From NCBI RefSeq assembly GCF_001990265.1, contig NZ_LYVN01000005.1, positions 1 through 64,000 on the forward strand: a stretch of DNA of 64,000 nucleotides. The letters are read 5' to 3'. Both the position numbers and the translations under genes were made by a program. Source of the DNA: Sphingopyxis sp. KK2 (GTDB taxonomy: Bacteria > Pseudomonadota > Alphaproteobacteria > Sphingomonadales > Sphingomonadaceae). Shown here in pieces: positions 42,809-51,542 of this stretch. The notes beneath the pieces were generated by a model, which saw only the letters and a list, made by a program, of their open reading frames with translations, did no database searches and was not told where the DNA came from. How positions within the stretch are numbered: position 1 is the stretch's first letter; each line of letters begins with the position of its first letter.

Positions 42809-43833
42809 CTGTCTGTCCGTTCGTCGCATGCGGTGATGAGGGCGTTGCCCGTGGCGGGGCGTAGCGCCACGATGCCGCTGTCGAAGTGGCGGGTCGGGTG
42901 GACCCGGTTGGTGAGCAGGGTCCAGGCAAGGCCGCGCTCGAAATCGAGCCACAGGCCGGTGCCGGTGAAGCCGGTGTGGCCGATGCTGTCGGCCGAACAG
43001 GTGTCGCCGCCGTGCCAGCCGGCGAAGGCGCGTTCCCAGCCGCAGGTCCGGTGATTCGCGCCCGCGGTGCGAACCTCGGCCATCATCGCGGGCGACAGCA
43101 TGTCGCCGCGCAGCATCGCGGCGGCGAAGCCCAGCACGCCGTCGACGGTGCCGAACAGCCCGGCATGACCCGGTGCGCCGCCGAGCGCAAAAGCGTTTTC
43201 GTCGTGGACTTCTCCCTTCATCACGCGGCCGCGCCAGCTGCAATTTTCGGTCGCGACGGCGGGGCCGGGGGGCGGGCCGAAACCGAGCCCTTCGCCGAGC
43301 GGCCAGGCGGAGAGCGGCGCGCCGGTGAGCCGTTCGATCGCGATGCCGAGGAGGATGAAGTTGATGTCCGAATAGACGGGCGGGCCGTGACGCCATTCGC
43401 GCTGGAGGACGAAAGCGCGCAGCCGCGCCGGATCGTCGCCATAGGTGTAGATGGGTTCGACCGCGGGCAAGAAGCTGCGGTGCATCAGGCAGTCGCGGAA
43501 GGTCAGCCGTCGCTCGGCGGCGTTCGCGACGTCATATTGGCGCAGGTCCGGAATCGCGTCGGTCAGCGGGCGATCGAGGTCGAGATGGCCCTGTTCGGCG
43601 AGGGTCAGGATAATCGTCGTCGTCGCGATCACCTTGCTGAGCGAGGCGAGGTCGAACCAATGGTCGCGGGTCAGCGTCTCGCGCTCGGGGACGAGCGCGG
43701 CCATGCCTATAAAGCGTATGGCATGATCGCCGCTGGCATCGACGACGCCGAGCGCCGCTCCGGGGATGCGGCCGCTTTCGACGGCTTCGAGGGCGGGCGC
43801 GAAACCCGCGTCGCAGATCGCCGCCAGCGTCAT
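42805..43833 (-). CDS. serine hydrolase, beta-lactamase/class C fold
   Basis: This 342-residue protein has the active-site SLSK (S64, K67) in FDLASLSKVIATTT, a YSDINFILLG segment at the Tyr-x-Asn position (here YSD), and HTGFTGTG as the KTG-equivalent box. No clear signal peptide is visible, so it may be cytoplasmic. Relatives are esterases, D-peptidases or amidases such as EstB and DD-peptidase-like AmpH; many lack beta-lactamase activity. It is coupled to AmpG upstream and PBP4 downstream by ATGA overlaps, pointing to hydrolysis of imported muropeptides. Confidence 0.88.
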   Translation of the reverse strand: MTLAAICDAGFAPALEAVESGRIPGAALGVVDASGDHAIRFIGMAALVPERETLTRDHWFDLASLSKVIATTTIILTLAEQGHLDLDRPLTDAIPDLRQYDVANAAERRLTFRDCLMHRSFLPAVEPIYTYGDDPARLRAFVLQREWRHGPPVYSDINFILLGIAIERLTGAPLSAWPLGEGLGFGPPPGPAVATENCSWRGRVMKGEVHDENAFALGGAPGHAGLFGTVDGVLGFAAAMLRGDMLSPAMMAEVRTAGANHRTCGWERAFAGWHGGDTCSADSIGHTGFTGTGLWLDFERGLAWTLLTNRVHPTRHFDSGIVALRPATGNALITACDERTDR

Positions 43834-45326
43834 GGCGTTGCGCGCGCCTTCACGCGGACAATGACGGGCAGCAGGAAGATCGCGGCGAAGCTGAGCGCGC
43901 CCGACAGCAGGAAAAAGCCGTCATAGCCGATCTGCGTCTGCATCGATCCCGACGCGCCCGCGAGCAGGCGCGGAAGCAGGAAAGCAAAGCCCGAGAGCAG
44001 GGCATATTGCGCGCCCGGATAGGTCGGGCTGACGAGCATCGAGAGATAGATGACGAACACCGCGCCCGCGAAGCCGTTGCCGAACTGGTCGACCGCGACC
44101 GAGGTGTAGAGGATGAAGGACGATGGCTCGCTATGCCACAGCCAGACATAGATCCAGTTGCCGAGCGCAGCTGTCACCGCGCCGATGCCGAGCGTCCAGC
44201 CGAGCGACAGCCGCGTCGACAGCCAGCCGCCGAGCGCGACCCCCGCCATGCTTGCCGACAGCGCGACGACGCCGTCGGCGACCCCGATCTGGTCGAGGCT
44301 GTAGCCTGCCTCGTTCCACAAGGGGTGCGACAGCGTCAGCGTCAGCACGTCGCCCATGCGATAGAGCGAGACGAAGGCGAGCACCGCGAGCACGGCATAG
44401 CCGTAGCGCCAGAAAATCTCGACATAGGCGGTGGCGAAGCCCGGCTTGCTGGTCAGCGCGGCGGCGGGCAGACGGTTGATGCGCGGCAATGCAAGCGCCA
44501 GCGCGACGAAGGGCAGCAGCGCGATGGCGAGGACGACGGGGGTGACGTTGCTCCTGGCCGAGATGCCGGCGCTTTCGGCGGCCGACAGGAGGAGCCAGCC
44601 GACCGCCGCCGTGGCGAGCGCCGCCGCGAGCAGGATGGCGAGGCTGGCGAGGGTGCCGCCGACCAGCGAGGTCAGGCGGCCGCGCGTGCCGGGCTGTTCG
44701 GGGCGCATCGCGGCGAGGATCGGAAAGGGCAGGAAGGCGGCGAAGGCGATGACGAGATAGGCGATCGTCCAGTCGGCGCGCGCCGCGACGAGGATCGCGC
44801 CGCTGCCCGCCGCGACCATCGCGCTGCGATAGCCCCACAGGTTCGCGGCAACGATCGGCGCCTGTTCGGCCTGCGTCGGCGCGAGCTCGATGCGCCAGCC
44901 GTCGGCGGCGACCTCCAATGTGGTCGTCCAGAAGGCGAGCAGGATCGCGAACAGCGCGGTGAGCGGCAGGCTCTTGTCGTTCGATGTGAAGGCCATGGCG
45001 ACCATCGCGGTGAAGATGCCGAGCTGCGACAGCATGATCCAGCCGCGCCGCCGGCCCCAGAAGCGCGCGAAACCCGGCACGTCATATTTCTCGACCAGCG
45101 GCGCCCAAGCGAATTTGAAGGTCGGGAGCAGCGCGATCCAGGCGAAGAAGCCGATGATGACGATGTCGACGCCATGCTTCGACAGGCGCAGCGTGAGCAC
45201 CGCGTTGAACATGTAGAAGGGCAGGCCGGCGGCGAAGCCGAGCAGCAGGTAGAGGCCGAACAGGCGGCGTGCGGAGGGCCTGGCTGGGAGGTCCCGTTCG
45301 CCGACAGGGACGGCGTTTGCCGTCAT
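43830..45326 (-). CDS. ampG: MFS permease, AmpG-like muropeptide transporter
   Basis: This 498-residue membrane protein has about 12-14 hydrophobic segments, starting with RRLFGLYLLLGFAAGLPFYMFNAVLTLRL. The pattern FAAGLPF, then FKFAWAPLVEKYDVPGFARFWGRRRGW, is characteristic of AmpG/signal-transducer-type permeases. These import anhydromuropeptides from the periplasm for recycling. It is coupled to the symporter gene upstream and the serine hydrolase downstream, which supports a recycling role. The ligand could also be a related D-peptide. Confidence 0.9.
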   Translation of the reverse strand: MTANAVPVGERDLPARPSARRLFGLYLLLGFAAGLPFYMFNAVLTLRLSKHGVDIVIIGFFAWIALLPTFKFAWAPLVEKYDVPGFARFWGRRRGWIMLSQLGIFTAMVAMAFTSNDKSLPLTALFAILLAFWTTTLEVAADGWRIELAPTQAEQAPIVAANLWGYRSAMVAAGSGAILVAARADWTIAYLVIAFAAFLPFPILAAMRPEQPGTRGRLTSLVGGTLASLAILLAAALATAAVGWLLLSAAESAGISARSNVTPVVLAIALLPFVALALALPRINRLPAAALTSKPGFATAYVEIFWRYGYAVLAVLAFVSLYRMGDVLTLTLSHPLWNEAGYSLDQIGVADGVVALSASMAGVALGGWLSTRLSLGWTLGIGAVTAALGNWIYVWLWHSEPSSFILYTSVAVDQFGNGFAGAVFVIYLSMLVSPTYPGAQYALLSGFAFLLPRLLAGASGSMQTQIGYDGFFLLSGALSFAAIFLLPVIVRVKARATP

Positions 45327-46576
45327 CGCGCCGGTTCCGCCTCGGCGGACGGTGCATCGACCGCCTTTTCCCAGCGCGCGACGGTGCTGGTGACGGTGAG
45401 GTTGGCGCTCGCGCTGGCGACGGTGCGCGTCATGTCGAGGAGGCGGTCGAAGGGCAGGACGAAGCCGACGACGAGCGCGGTCTGTTCTGCCGACACGCCG
45501 ACCGCCGAGAGCACCGCAGCGAGCATGAACAGCGAGGCCGACGGGATCGGCGCGGTGCCGAAGGCGGCGAGGGCGCCGGTGAGCAGGACGATAGCGAGCA
45601 TCTGGAGGTCGGGTTCGACCCCTACCGCCTGCAGCGCGAAGATGCTGAGCAGGCCGACATACATGGCGGTGCCGTCCTTGCCGATGCTCGCGCCGATGGG
45701 CAGCACGGTCTTGGCGACGCCGGGGGCGATCTTGAGATCCTCGAGCGCGATGCGCAGCGCGACGGGCAGGGTGGCGGCCGACGAAGCGGTCGAGAAGGCG
45801 ACCGCGAGCGCATCGACGATCGTGCGATAGAAGGCCAGAACCGGCCGCCGCGCGACGAGGGCGAGCAGCGGCACATGCACGATCAGGATCTGGAGCAGCA
45901 CCCCGGCAGCGACCCCGACCGCGAGCCAGCCGATATTGGCGAAGACCGCGACGCCGTTATCGGCGACCGCCTTGGCGATCAGCGCGAGGACGCCGAAGGG
46001 GGTGACTTCCATGACGATGCGCACGACGTGGAACAGCGCCTTGCCCGCCGATTGCAGGAGGTCGGCCATCGGCTTTCCCTCGTCGCCGGCGAGGATAACG
46101 CCGAAGCCGAAGAGGATCGAGAAGAAGATGATCGCGAGCATGTCGCCGTCGACGAGCGACTGGACGATGTTGGTCGGGATGATGCCGACAAGCTGGTCGT
46201 GGAGCGACTTGGGGTCGCCGAGCGCATGCGGGACCGCGCCGGCGAGCGCGGCGCCCTTGCCGGGTTCGAGCAGCAGGCCCACGAGGATGCCGATCGACAC
46301 CGCGAAGAAGGTCGTCGCCGCGAACAGCCCGACGGTGCGCGCGCCGACCGACCCCAGCTTGCGCGGGTCGGCGAGCGCGGTGACACCCGAGGCGATGCTG
46401 ATGAAGACGATCGGGACGACGAGCATCCGGATCAGCCGGACGAAAAGTTCGCCGACAATCGCGATGGCTTCGCTGGCGGCGGGCCAGACGAGCCCCAGCA
46501 TCACGCCGATCGCCAGCGCGCCGAGCACCCTTTGCCATAGCGGCACCGCGACCCAGCGGCGAAGCATCGTCGTCAT
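45323..46576 (-). CDS. dicarboxylate/amino acid:cation symporter (DAACS, GltP/DctA family)
   Basis: This 417-residue transporter has about eight membrane helices and the two re-entrant loops. FSTASSAATLPVAL is the serine-rich loop, IGASIGKDGTAMYVGL and FGTAPIPSASLFML form the substrate and ion site. The family imports glutamate, aspartate or C4-dicarboxylates with Na+ or H+. The conserved PSA in the second loop fits. It follows the dgcA-like gene by 22 bases and should supply glutamate, including perhaps the D-isomer. The ATG at 46576 has a purine-rich AAGGGGGG box. Confidence 0.92.
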   Translation of the reverse strand: MTTMLRRWVAVPLWQRVLGALAIGVMLGLVWPAASEAIAIVGELFVRLIRMLVVPIVFISIASGVTALADPRKLGSVGARTVGLFAATTFFAVSIGILVGLLLEPGKGAALAGAVPHALGDPKSLHDQLVGIIPTNIVQSLVDGDMLAIIFFSILFGFGVILAGDEGKPMADLLQSAGKALFHVVRIVMEVTPFGVLALIAKAVADNGVAVFANIGWLAVGVAAGVLLQILIVHVPLLALVARRPVLAFYRTIVDALAVAFSTASSAATLPVALRIALEDLKIAPGVAKTVLPIGASIGKDGTAMYVGLLSIFALQAVGVEPDLQMLAIVLLTGALAAFGTAPIPSASLFMLAAVLSAVGVSAEQTALVVGFVLPFDRLLDMTRTVASASANLTVTSTVARWEKAVDAPSAEAEPAR

Positions 46577-46598
46577 TCCCCCCTTGGCCCCGATCCCG

Positions 46599-47591
46599 TC
46601 AAAGGCCGCCCCAGAAACCGGGCTGCGGCGGCGACATGATGCCATGCGCCGCGCGGACCCCGCCCGCGCGATCCTCGGCAAGCCAGAGCGGTCCGTCAAG
46701 ATCGACGAAGCTGCTTTGTGCAGCGATCGCCCAGGCGGGGGCGATCGACAGCGACGAACAGATCATGCAGCCGGTCATCACGCCCAGCCCGCGTTCGCGC
46801 GCGGCGCGGGCGAGATCGAGCGCGGCGGTGAGGCCGCCGGTCTTGTCGAGCTTGATGTTCACGACGCCATAGCCGTCGGGCAGCGTGCCCAAATCGGCGG
46901 CGACATGCACCGCTTCGTCGCCGGCAATCGGGATCGCCGAGCGGAAGCCGCGCAGATCGTCGTCGGCGTCGGCGGGCAGCGGCTGTTCGAGCAGGTCGAT
47001 GCGCAGTTCGATCAACAGGTCCTGGAGGCCCCGCACTTCTGCAATGGTCCAGCTTTCATTGGGATCGACGATCATCTTCGGGTTCGGCGCCGCGGCGCGG
47101 ACGGCCTTGATCTGCGCGGCGGGGTCGTTGCGGTCGACCTTGACCTTGAGCAGCGGGGCGTCGGCGAGCGCGGCGGCAGCCGCCGCCATACGATCGGGGG
47201 TATCGAGGCTGATCGTCATCGCGGTGACGATCGGGCGCAACGGCTTTTCGAGCCCCAGCGCGGTCGCGATATCGCTTCCGGCGAGGCGCAGTTCGAGGTC
47301 CCACAGCGCGCAGTCGATCGCATTGCGCGCGGCGCCGGCGGGCATCAGGTCGAGCAGATCGTGCCGGGTCGCGCCCGCTTCGACCGCGCCGCGCGCCGCC
47401 TCGATCGCGAGCACCGTGCTTTCGGCATTTTCGCCGTAACGCGGATAAGGCACGCATTCGCCGCGCCCGGTGACGCCGTCCTGCGCGATCGCGACGGTCA
47501 CGACCTGCGCCGCGGTCTTCACCCCGCGCGAGATGCGAAAGGGTGTGTGGAGCGGCAGAATCTCGCCGAATGTCGTCAGGCTGCGCGTCAT
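46599..47591 (-). CDS. dgcA: enolase-superfamily epimerase: N-acetyl-D-glutamate racemase DgcA or L-Ala-D/L-Glu epimerase
   Basis: This 330-residue protein of the mandelate racemase/muconate-lactonising group has the KVK motif (LLKVKVD) holding the first catalytic lysine. Metal ligands lie in IVDPNES, LLEQPL and AGDEAV, and the second lysine region is VNIKLDKTGG. Members are annotated as dipeptide epimerases (YcjG), but those paired with a DUF1611 protein work as DgcA, racemising N-acetyl-D-glutamate to the L form. The DUF1611 gene lies ten bases upstream, so DgcA is favoured. Both reactions concern D-Glu. Confidence 0.9.
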   Translation of the reverse strand: MTRSLTTFGEILPLHTPFRISRGVKTAAQVVTVAIAQDGVTGRGECVPYPRYGENAESTVLAIEAARGAVEAGATRHDLLDLMPAGAARNAIDCALWDLELRLAGSDIATALGLEKPLRPIVTAMTISLDTPDRMAAAAAALADAPLLKVKVDRNDPAAQIKAVRAAAPNPKMIVDPNESWTIAEVRGLQDLLIELRIDLLEQPLPADADDDLRGFRSAIPIAGDEAVHVAADLGTLPDGYGVVNIKLDKTGGLTAALDLARAARERGLGVMTGCMICSSLSIAPAWAIAAQSSFVDLDGPLWLAEDRAGGVRAAHGIMSPPQPGFWGGL

Positions 47592-47601
47592 ATCGGCAGC
47601 G

Positions 47602-48636
47602 TCAGGCGGTTTCGGCGACGCTGGGTGCGGCCGTTTCGGTTTCGAGCAGCCGGTCGAGGATCGCCTCGACCCCGAAGCGATAGGGGTCGCTCGTCGGCAG
47701 GCCATATTCGGCCTCGACCTCGGCGCACAGCGCGCGCGCATCGGCTTCGGCCATCGCCGAGGTGTTGAGCGCGATGCCCACGACGCGGACATCGGCGTTG
47801 GTCAGGCGCGCCGCGGCCAGATTGGCCTCGATCGTCGGGGCGATGCCGGGCAGCGGATAATGCGGCAGGCCGCGCATATGCGGGCGCACCGGATCATGGC
47901 ACAGCACGAGCGCATCGGGCTGGGCGCCGTGGAGCAGGCCCGTCGAGACGCCCGCAAAGGAGGGGTGATAGAGCGAACCCTGCCCCTCGATCAGGTCCCA
48001 GCCGCCATCGTCGCGTGCAGGCGAGACCTGTTCGATCGCGCCCGAGATGAAGTCGGCGACCACGGCGTCGAGGGGGACGCCGTCGCCCGCGACGAGGATG
48101 CCCGTCTGTCCGGTGGCGCGGAAATCGGCCTTCACGCCGCGCTGCTGGAGCGCGCTCGCGAGGCAGAGCGTCGTGTACATCTTGCCCACCGAGCAATCGG
48201 TGCCGACGGTGAGGAGGCGCTTGCCCGCGCGCTTCTTGCCGTTGCCGATCGGAATGTCGGGACGCGGGTCGCGGACATCGTGGAGCTGGCGGCCGAGCCG
48301 CGCGGCGGTTTCGACCAGCCGCGGTTCGGCATTGAGCCGATGGTGTAGCCCCGACGCGATGTCGAGCCCGGCCTCCATCGCCGCAAGCGCATCGACGATC
48401 AACGCTTCGCCGAGCTTGCCCCCGGCATTGGCGATGCCGAGCACCAGCGTGCGCGCACCGGCGGCGTGCGCGGCGGCGAAATCGAGGCGCGGCAGGTCGA
48501 GCGTCAGCGGGCAATCGTCGTGGCGAAATTCGCCGACGCAGATGTCGGGCCGGAACACCGCGAGCCCGCGCGAGGTCTTGATGTCGGCGGGGTCGCTCGA
48601 ATGGCCGAGGTAGAGAAGATAGGGCGTTTCGATCAT
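47602..48636 (-). CDS. dgcN: DgcN-type (DUF1611) D-glutamate N-acetyltransferase
   Basis: This 344-residue protein has the DUF1611 two-part layout. The N-terminal Rossmann-like part contains ARTLVLGIANAGGKL; the C-terminal P-loop-like part has LLTVGTDCSVGKMYTTLCLASAL and DLIEGQGSLYHPSFAGVSTGLLHGAQPD. Characterised members (DgcN) acetylate D-glutamate before racemisation by DgcA. The adjoining epimerase and symporter fit that route. A LysR-type box lies 80 bases upstream of its start, overlapping the 3' end of the LysR gene. It is the first structural gene of the operon. Confidence 0.87.
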   Translation of the reverse strand: MIETPYLLYLGHSSDPADIKTSRGLAVFRPDICVGEFRHDDCPLTLDLPRLDFAAAHAAGARTLVLGIANAGGKLGEALIVDALAAMEAGLDIASGLHHRLNAEPRLVETAARLGRQLHDVRDPRPDIPIGNGKKRAGKRLLTVGTDCSVGKMYTTLCLASALQQRGVKADFRATGQTGILVAGDGVPLDAVVADFISGAIEQVSPARDDGGWDLIEGQGSLYHPSFAGVSTGLLHGAQPDALVLCHDPVRPHMRGLPHYPLPGIAPTIEANLAAARLTNADVRVVGIALNTSAMAEADARALCAEVEAEYGLPTSDPYRFGVEAILDRLLETETAAPSVAETA

Positions 48637-48716
48637 GGGTCAGGAACCTGCGTGATAAGAAAGGGGCGACAATATCCTCACCGGCGGCGCGACCCCAATA
48701 TCTAGCGCCCGCTATC

Positions 48717-48735
48717 CTATAACCGAGCGCTATAG
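48717..48735 (-). promoter_or_regulatory. LysR-type box upstream of dgcN
   Basis: On the minus strand, CTATA-N9-TATAG is a perfect dyad with the T-N11-A spacing of LysR boxes, reading CTATAGCGCTCGGTTATAG then G. It shares TCGGTTATAGG and CTAT at identical spacing with the site at 49663-49681. The box overlaps the last six bases of the LysR gene and ends 80 bases before the dgcN start. Confidence 0.7.
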
Positions 48736-49614
48736 TCCTTCGATCACGGTCGCGAGCACTTCGAGGAAGGCCGAGGCGGTTCGCGATGGCGGACGGTTCT
48801 GCAGATAGACGGCGTTGATGTCGAAGGTGATCGCGGGCTGCAGCGGGCGGCTCACCAGCCCGGGCGGCAGCGCGGCATGGGCAGTGAAATTGTCGACGAT
48901 CGCCATGCCGACGCCGGCGCCGACGAGCGCGGCCGCGACATAATAGGTCCGCGCCGACACCACCTCGTCGAGCACGACTTCGAGGCGGTTGAGTTCGCTC
49001 GATAGCATCCGGCCGATCGGGCCGCTTTGCGCGGGGCTGATGACCTTGTGCCCGCATAATTCGTCGAGCCGCACGCGCGCCGGCGCGCCGGGCATGTCGT
49101 CCTCGCGATAGATGACGACCAGCTCGCCTTCGCCGATGACCTGGTGCGCGACCGGCGCCGACAGCGGGACCTCGAAGCTGATCGCGATGTCGGTTTCATG
49201 CTCGTAGAGCTTGCGGACCATCTCGTCGTGATGGAGCGTCTGGAGGTCGAACATGACATTCTCATGCTCGCCGAGGAAGCGCGACACCGCCTCGGGGATC
49301 GCGCCGAGGCCGAGCGAGGGGAGCGCCGAGATGCGAAGCAGCCCGCCGCGTCCGTGGCGCAAATTCTGGCACGCCTGGCGCAGCGAGCGCACGCGGTCCT
49401 GGATGTCCGACACTTCGGCGAACAGGGTATGCGCGTCCTGCGTCGGGATCAGCCGGCCCTTCGACCGTTCGAACAGGGTCAGGCCGATCGAGCGTTCGGC
49501 GTGGCGCAGCACCTTGGTCACCGACGGCTGCGACACGTTGAGCGACCGCGCCGCGGCGCTGACGGTGCCGTGGAGGAAGACGGCGTGGAAGATCTCGATC
49601 TGGCGCAGGTTCAT
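48730..49614 (-). CDS. LysR family transcriptional regulator
   Basis: This 294-residue regulator has the N-terminal winged helix-turn-helix with FLHGTVSAAARSLNVSQPSVTKVLRH, the coiled linker, and a periplasmic-binding-like effector domain (LLRISALPSLGLGAIPEAVSRFL and VVIYREDDM). LysR regulators usually activate a divergent or downstream gene when a pathway molecule binds. Here it is divergent from an N-acyl-D-amino-acid deacylase and upstream of dgcN on the same strand. Matching boxes are found in front of both. D-Glu or N-acetyl-D-Glu would be a natural effector, but this is inference. Confidence 0.92.
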   Translation of the reverse strand: MNLRQIEIFHAVFLHGTVSAAARSLNVSQPSVTKVLRHAERSIGLTLFERSKGRLIPTQDAHTLFAEVSDIQDRVRSLRQACQNLRHGRGGLLRISALPSLGLGAIPEAVSRFLGEHENVMFDLQTLHHDEMVRKLYEHETDIAISFEVPLSAPVAHQVIGEGELVVIYREDDMPGAPARVRLDELCGHKVISPAQSGPIGRMLSSELNRLEVVLDEVVSARTYYVAAALVGAGVGMAIVDNFTAHAALPPGLVSRPLQPAITFDINAVYLQNRPPSRTASAFLEVLATVIEGL

Positions 49615-49662
49615 GCGGTGGGGCCTTGCAGTCGTGGCCCGAATTGGCGGCCGTCGGGCTCT

Positions 49663-49681
49663 CTATGCCATTCGGTTATAG
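49663..49681 (+). promoter_or_regulatory. LysR-type box between LysR and deacylase genes
   Basis: CTAT-N11-ATAG followed by GG (core TCGGTTATAGG) lies 49 bases before the LysR start on one side and 108 bases before the deacylase start on the other. It could serve both autoregulation and activation. It matches the dgcN box at the same internal spacing. Confidence 0.7.
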
Positions 49682-49789
49682 GCGGTGCAACAACGCTGGC
49701 TAGACGCGGTATGGACTGGGGAGCCATTCTCGTTGCCGAAGCGCTGGTCCGCACCTTATGCCGGGCGCCGCTGTTGAAGGATTTCGCCG

Positions 49790-51448
49790 ATGACCCTGCC
49801 GCCTGCTCCGCGCCATGTCCGCTGGACGATCGCATCGCTGTCGGCGACGGCGGCGCTGGCCGTCGGCGCCTTCTGGGTGGCGGGCGCGGCGGCAAAGCCC
49901 GACGAGGCGGTCGATGTCATCATCCGCGGCGGCACCATCTATGACGGCGGCGAAGGCGCACCCTATGTCGGCGATGTCGCGATCCGCGGCGACCGGATCG
50001 TGCATGTCGGACCGGCGGGCGGCTATTCGGCACCGCGGGTGATCGACGCCAAGGGCATGATCGTCGCGCCGGGGTTCATCGATCCGCATACCCACGCCGA
50101 CAGCTTCATCCGCTCGCCCGACAAGGCGGTGCGCGTCAACGCGGCCTGGCTGACGCAGGGGGTGAGCAGCGTCGTCATCGGTGTCGACGGGTCGGGAACG
50201 CCCGATGTCGCCGCCGACGCAGCCAAGCTTGCCGGGTCGGGGATCGGCACCAATGTCGCGCTTTTCGTCGGCTTCGGTTCGGTGCGCCAGCGCGTGCTCG
50301 GCCAGGATGCCCGCGCGCCCAGCGCCGCAGAGCTCGACCGGATGAAGGCGCTGGTCGCAAATGGCATGTGCGAAGGCGCACTCGGGCTTTCAACGGGCCT
50401 CTTTTATGCTCCGCAAAGCTTTGCCAGGACCGACGAGGTCGTGGCGGTGGCGCGCGAGGCGGCAAAGCGAGGCGGGCTGTACGACACCCACCAGCGCGAC
50501 GAATCGAGTTACAACATCGGGCTGCTCGGATCGGTCGAGGAAGCGATCGAGATCGGCCGGCAGGCGGGCATGCCCGTCCATTTCGCGCATCTGAAGGCGC
50601 TCGGCGTCGACGTCCATGGCCAGGCCGGGGCGGTGATCGCGGCGATCGACGCCGCGCGTGCGGCGGGGGTCGAGGTCACCGCCGACCAATATCCCTGGCT
50701 GGCATCGGGATCGAGCCTCGATGCGTCGCTGCTGCCGCGCTGGGCGGTCGATGGCGGCGGCGCTGCGCTGCTGAAGCGGCTTGACGATCCGGCGACGCTG
50801 GCGCGGATTCGCGAGGAGATGGCCGACAATCTGCGGCGGCGGGGCGGGGCGAGCGCGCTGCTGCTGATCGCGCAGGGCTTTCCCTGGACCGGCCAGACGC
50901 TGGAGCAGGTCGCCGAGACGTGGAAGCTCGACCCGCGCGATGCCGCGCTGCGCATCATCCGCCAGAGCGTCGAGGCGAAAGGCAGCGAAGCGAAACGCGG
51001 CGGCGCGTCGGTCGCATCGTTCAACATGGCGCAGGCCGACGTCGACCTGCTGATGAAGCAGCCGTGGATGGTGACCTCGTCGGACGGGTCCGACGGCCAT
51101 CCGCGCATGTTCGCGACCTTCCCCGAAAAATATCTGCGCTATGTGCGCGAGCGGAAGGTCATCGACCTTACGACCTTCATCCGCCAGTCGACGGGGCGCA
51201 CCGCCGACATCTACAAGATCGACCGGCGCGGCTATTTGCGCCCGGGCTATTTCGCCGACGTGCTTGTCTTCGATCCCGAGCAATTTGCGCCGCGCGCCGA
51301 CTATCTGCATCCGCGCGAGCTGAGCGTCGGGGTCCGGAAATTGTTTGTCAACGGCGTGCTGGCGGTCGAAGACGGCCGCACGACCGGGATGACCGCGGGG
51401 CGCGCCTTGCTGCGGTCCTGTCCGGGCGGATGCCCGGCAAAGTCCTGA
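49790..51448 (+). CDS. N-acyl-D-amino-acid deacylase family amidohydrolase
   Basis: This 552-residue amidohydrolase has an N-terminal hydrophobic leader (WTIASLSATAALAVGAFWVAGAAA), so it is exported or anchored. The metal site begins with GFIDPHTHAD and continues with His in DTHQRDES and VHFAHLKALG, and Asp in SSDGSDGHPR. The domain order and TAGRALL end match D-aminoacylases. It releases acyl groups from N-acyl-D-amino acids, producing free D-amino acids that DgcN could use. It is divergent from the LysR gene and carries a LysR-type box. Confidence 0.88.
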   Translation: MTLPPAPRHVRWTIASLSATAALAVGAFWVAGAAAKPDEAVDVIIRGGTIYDGGEGAPYVGDVAIRGDRIVHVGPAGGYSAPRVIDAKGMIVAPGFIDPHTHADSFIRSPDKAVRVNAAWLTQGVSSVVIGVDGSGTPDVAADAAKLAGSGIGTNVALFVGFGSVRQRVLGQDARAPSAAELDRMKALVANGMCEGALGLSTGLFYAPQSFARTDEVVAVAREAAKRGGLYDTHQRDESSYNIGLLGSVEEAIEIGRQAGMPVHFAHLKALGVDVHGQAGAVIAAIDAARAAGVEVTADQYPWLASGSSLDASLLPRWAVDGGGAALLKRLDDPATLARIREEMADNLRRRGGASALLLIAQGFPWTGQTLEQVAETWKLDPRDAALRIIRQSVEAKGSEAKRGGASVASFNMAQADVDLLMKQPWMVTSSDGSDGHPRMFATFPEKYLRYVRERKVIDLTTFIRQSTGRTADIYKIDRRGYLRPGYFADVLVFDPEQFAPRADYLHPRELSVGVRKLFVNGVLAVEDGRTTGMTAGRALLRSCPGGCPAKS

Positions 51449-51542
51449 AAAGTGCCGGGCGCGGGGGCCATCGACAATCTGCTTTCGCTTTGACCGCAAG
51501 TCGATAAGGTCCGCCATCATTTCAATCGAAGGACGCCGAGAT

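Noticed and set aside
42805-43833. Class C beta-lactamase resistance gene
   Set aside because: It has the fold and SxxK motif but a YSD in place of YxN and no visible signal peptide; operon context fits peptide or muropeptide hydrolysis better.
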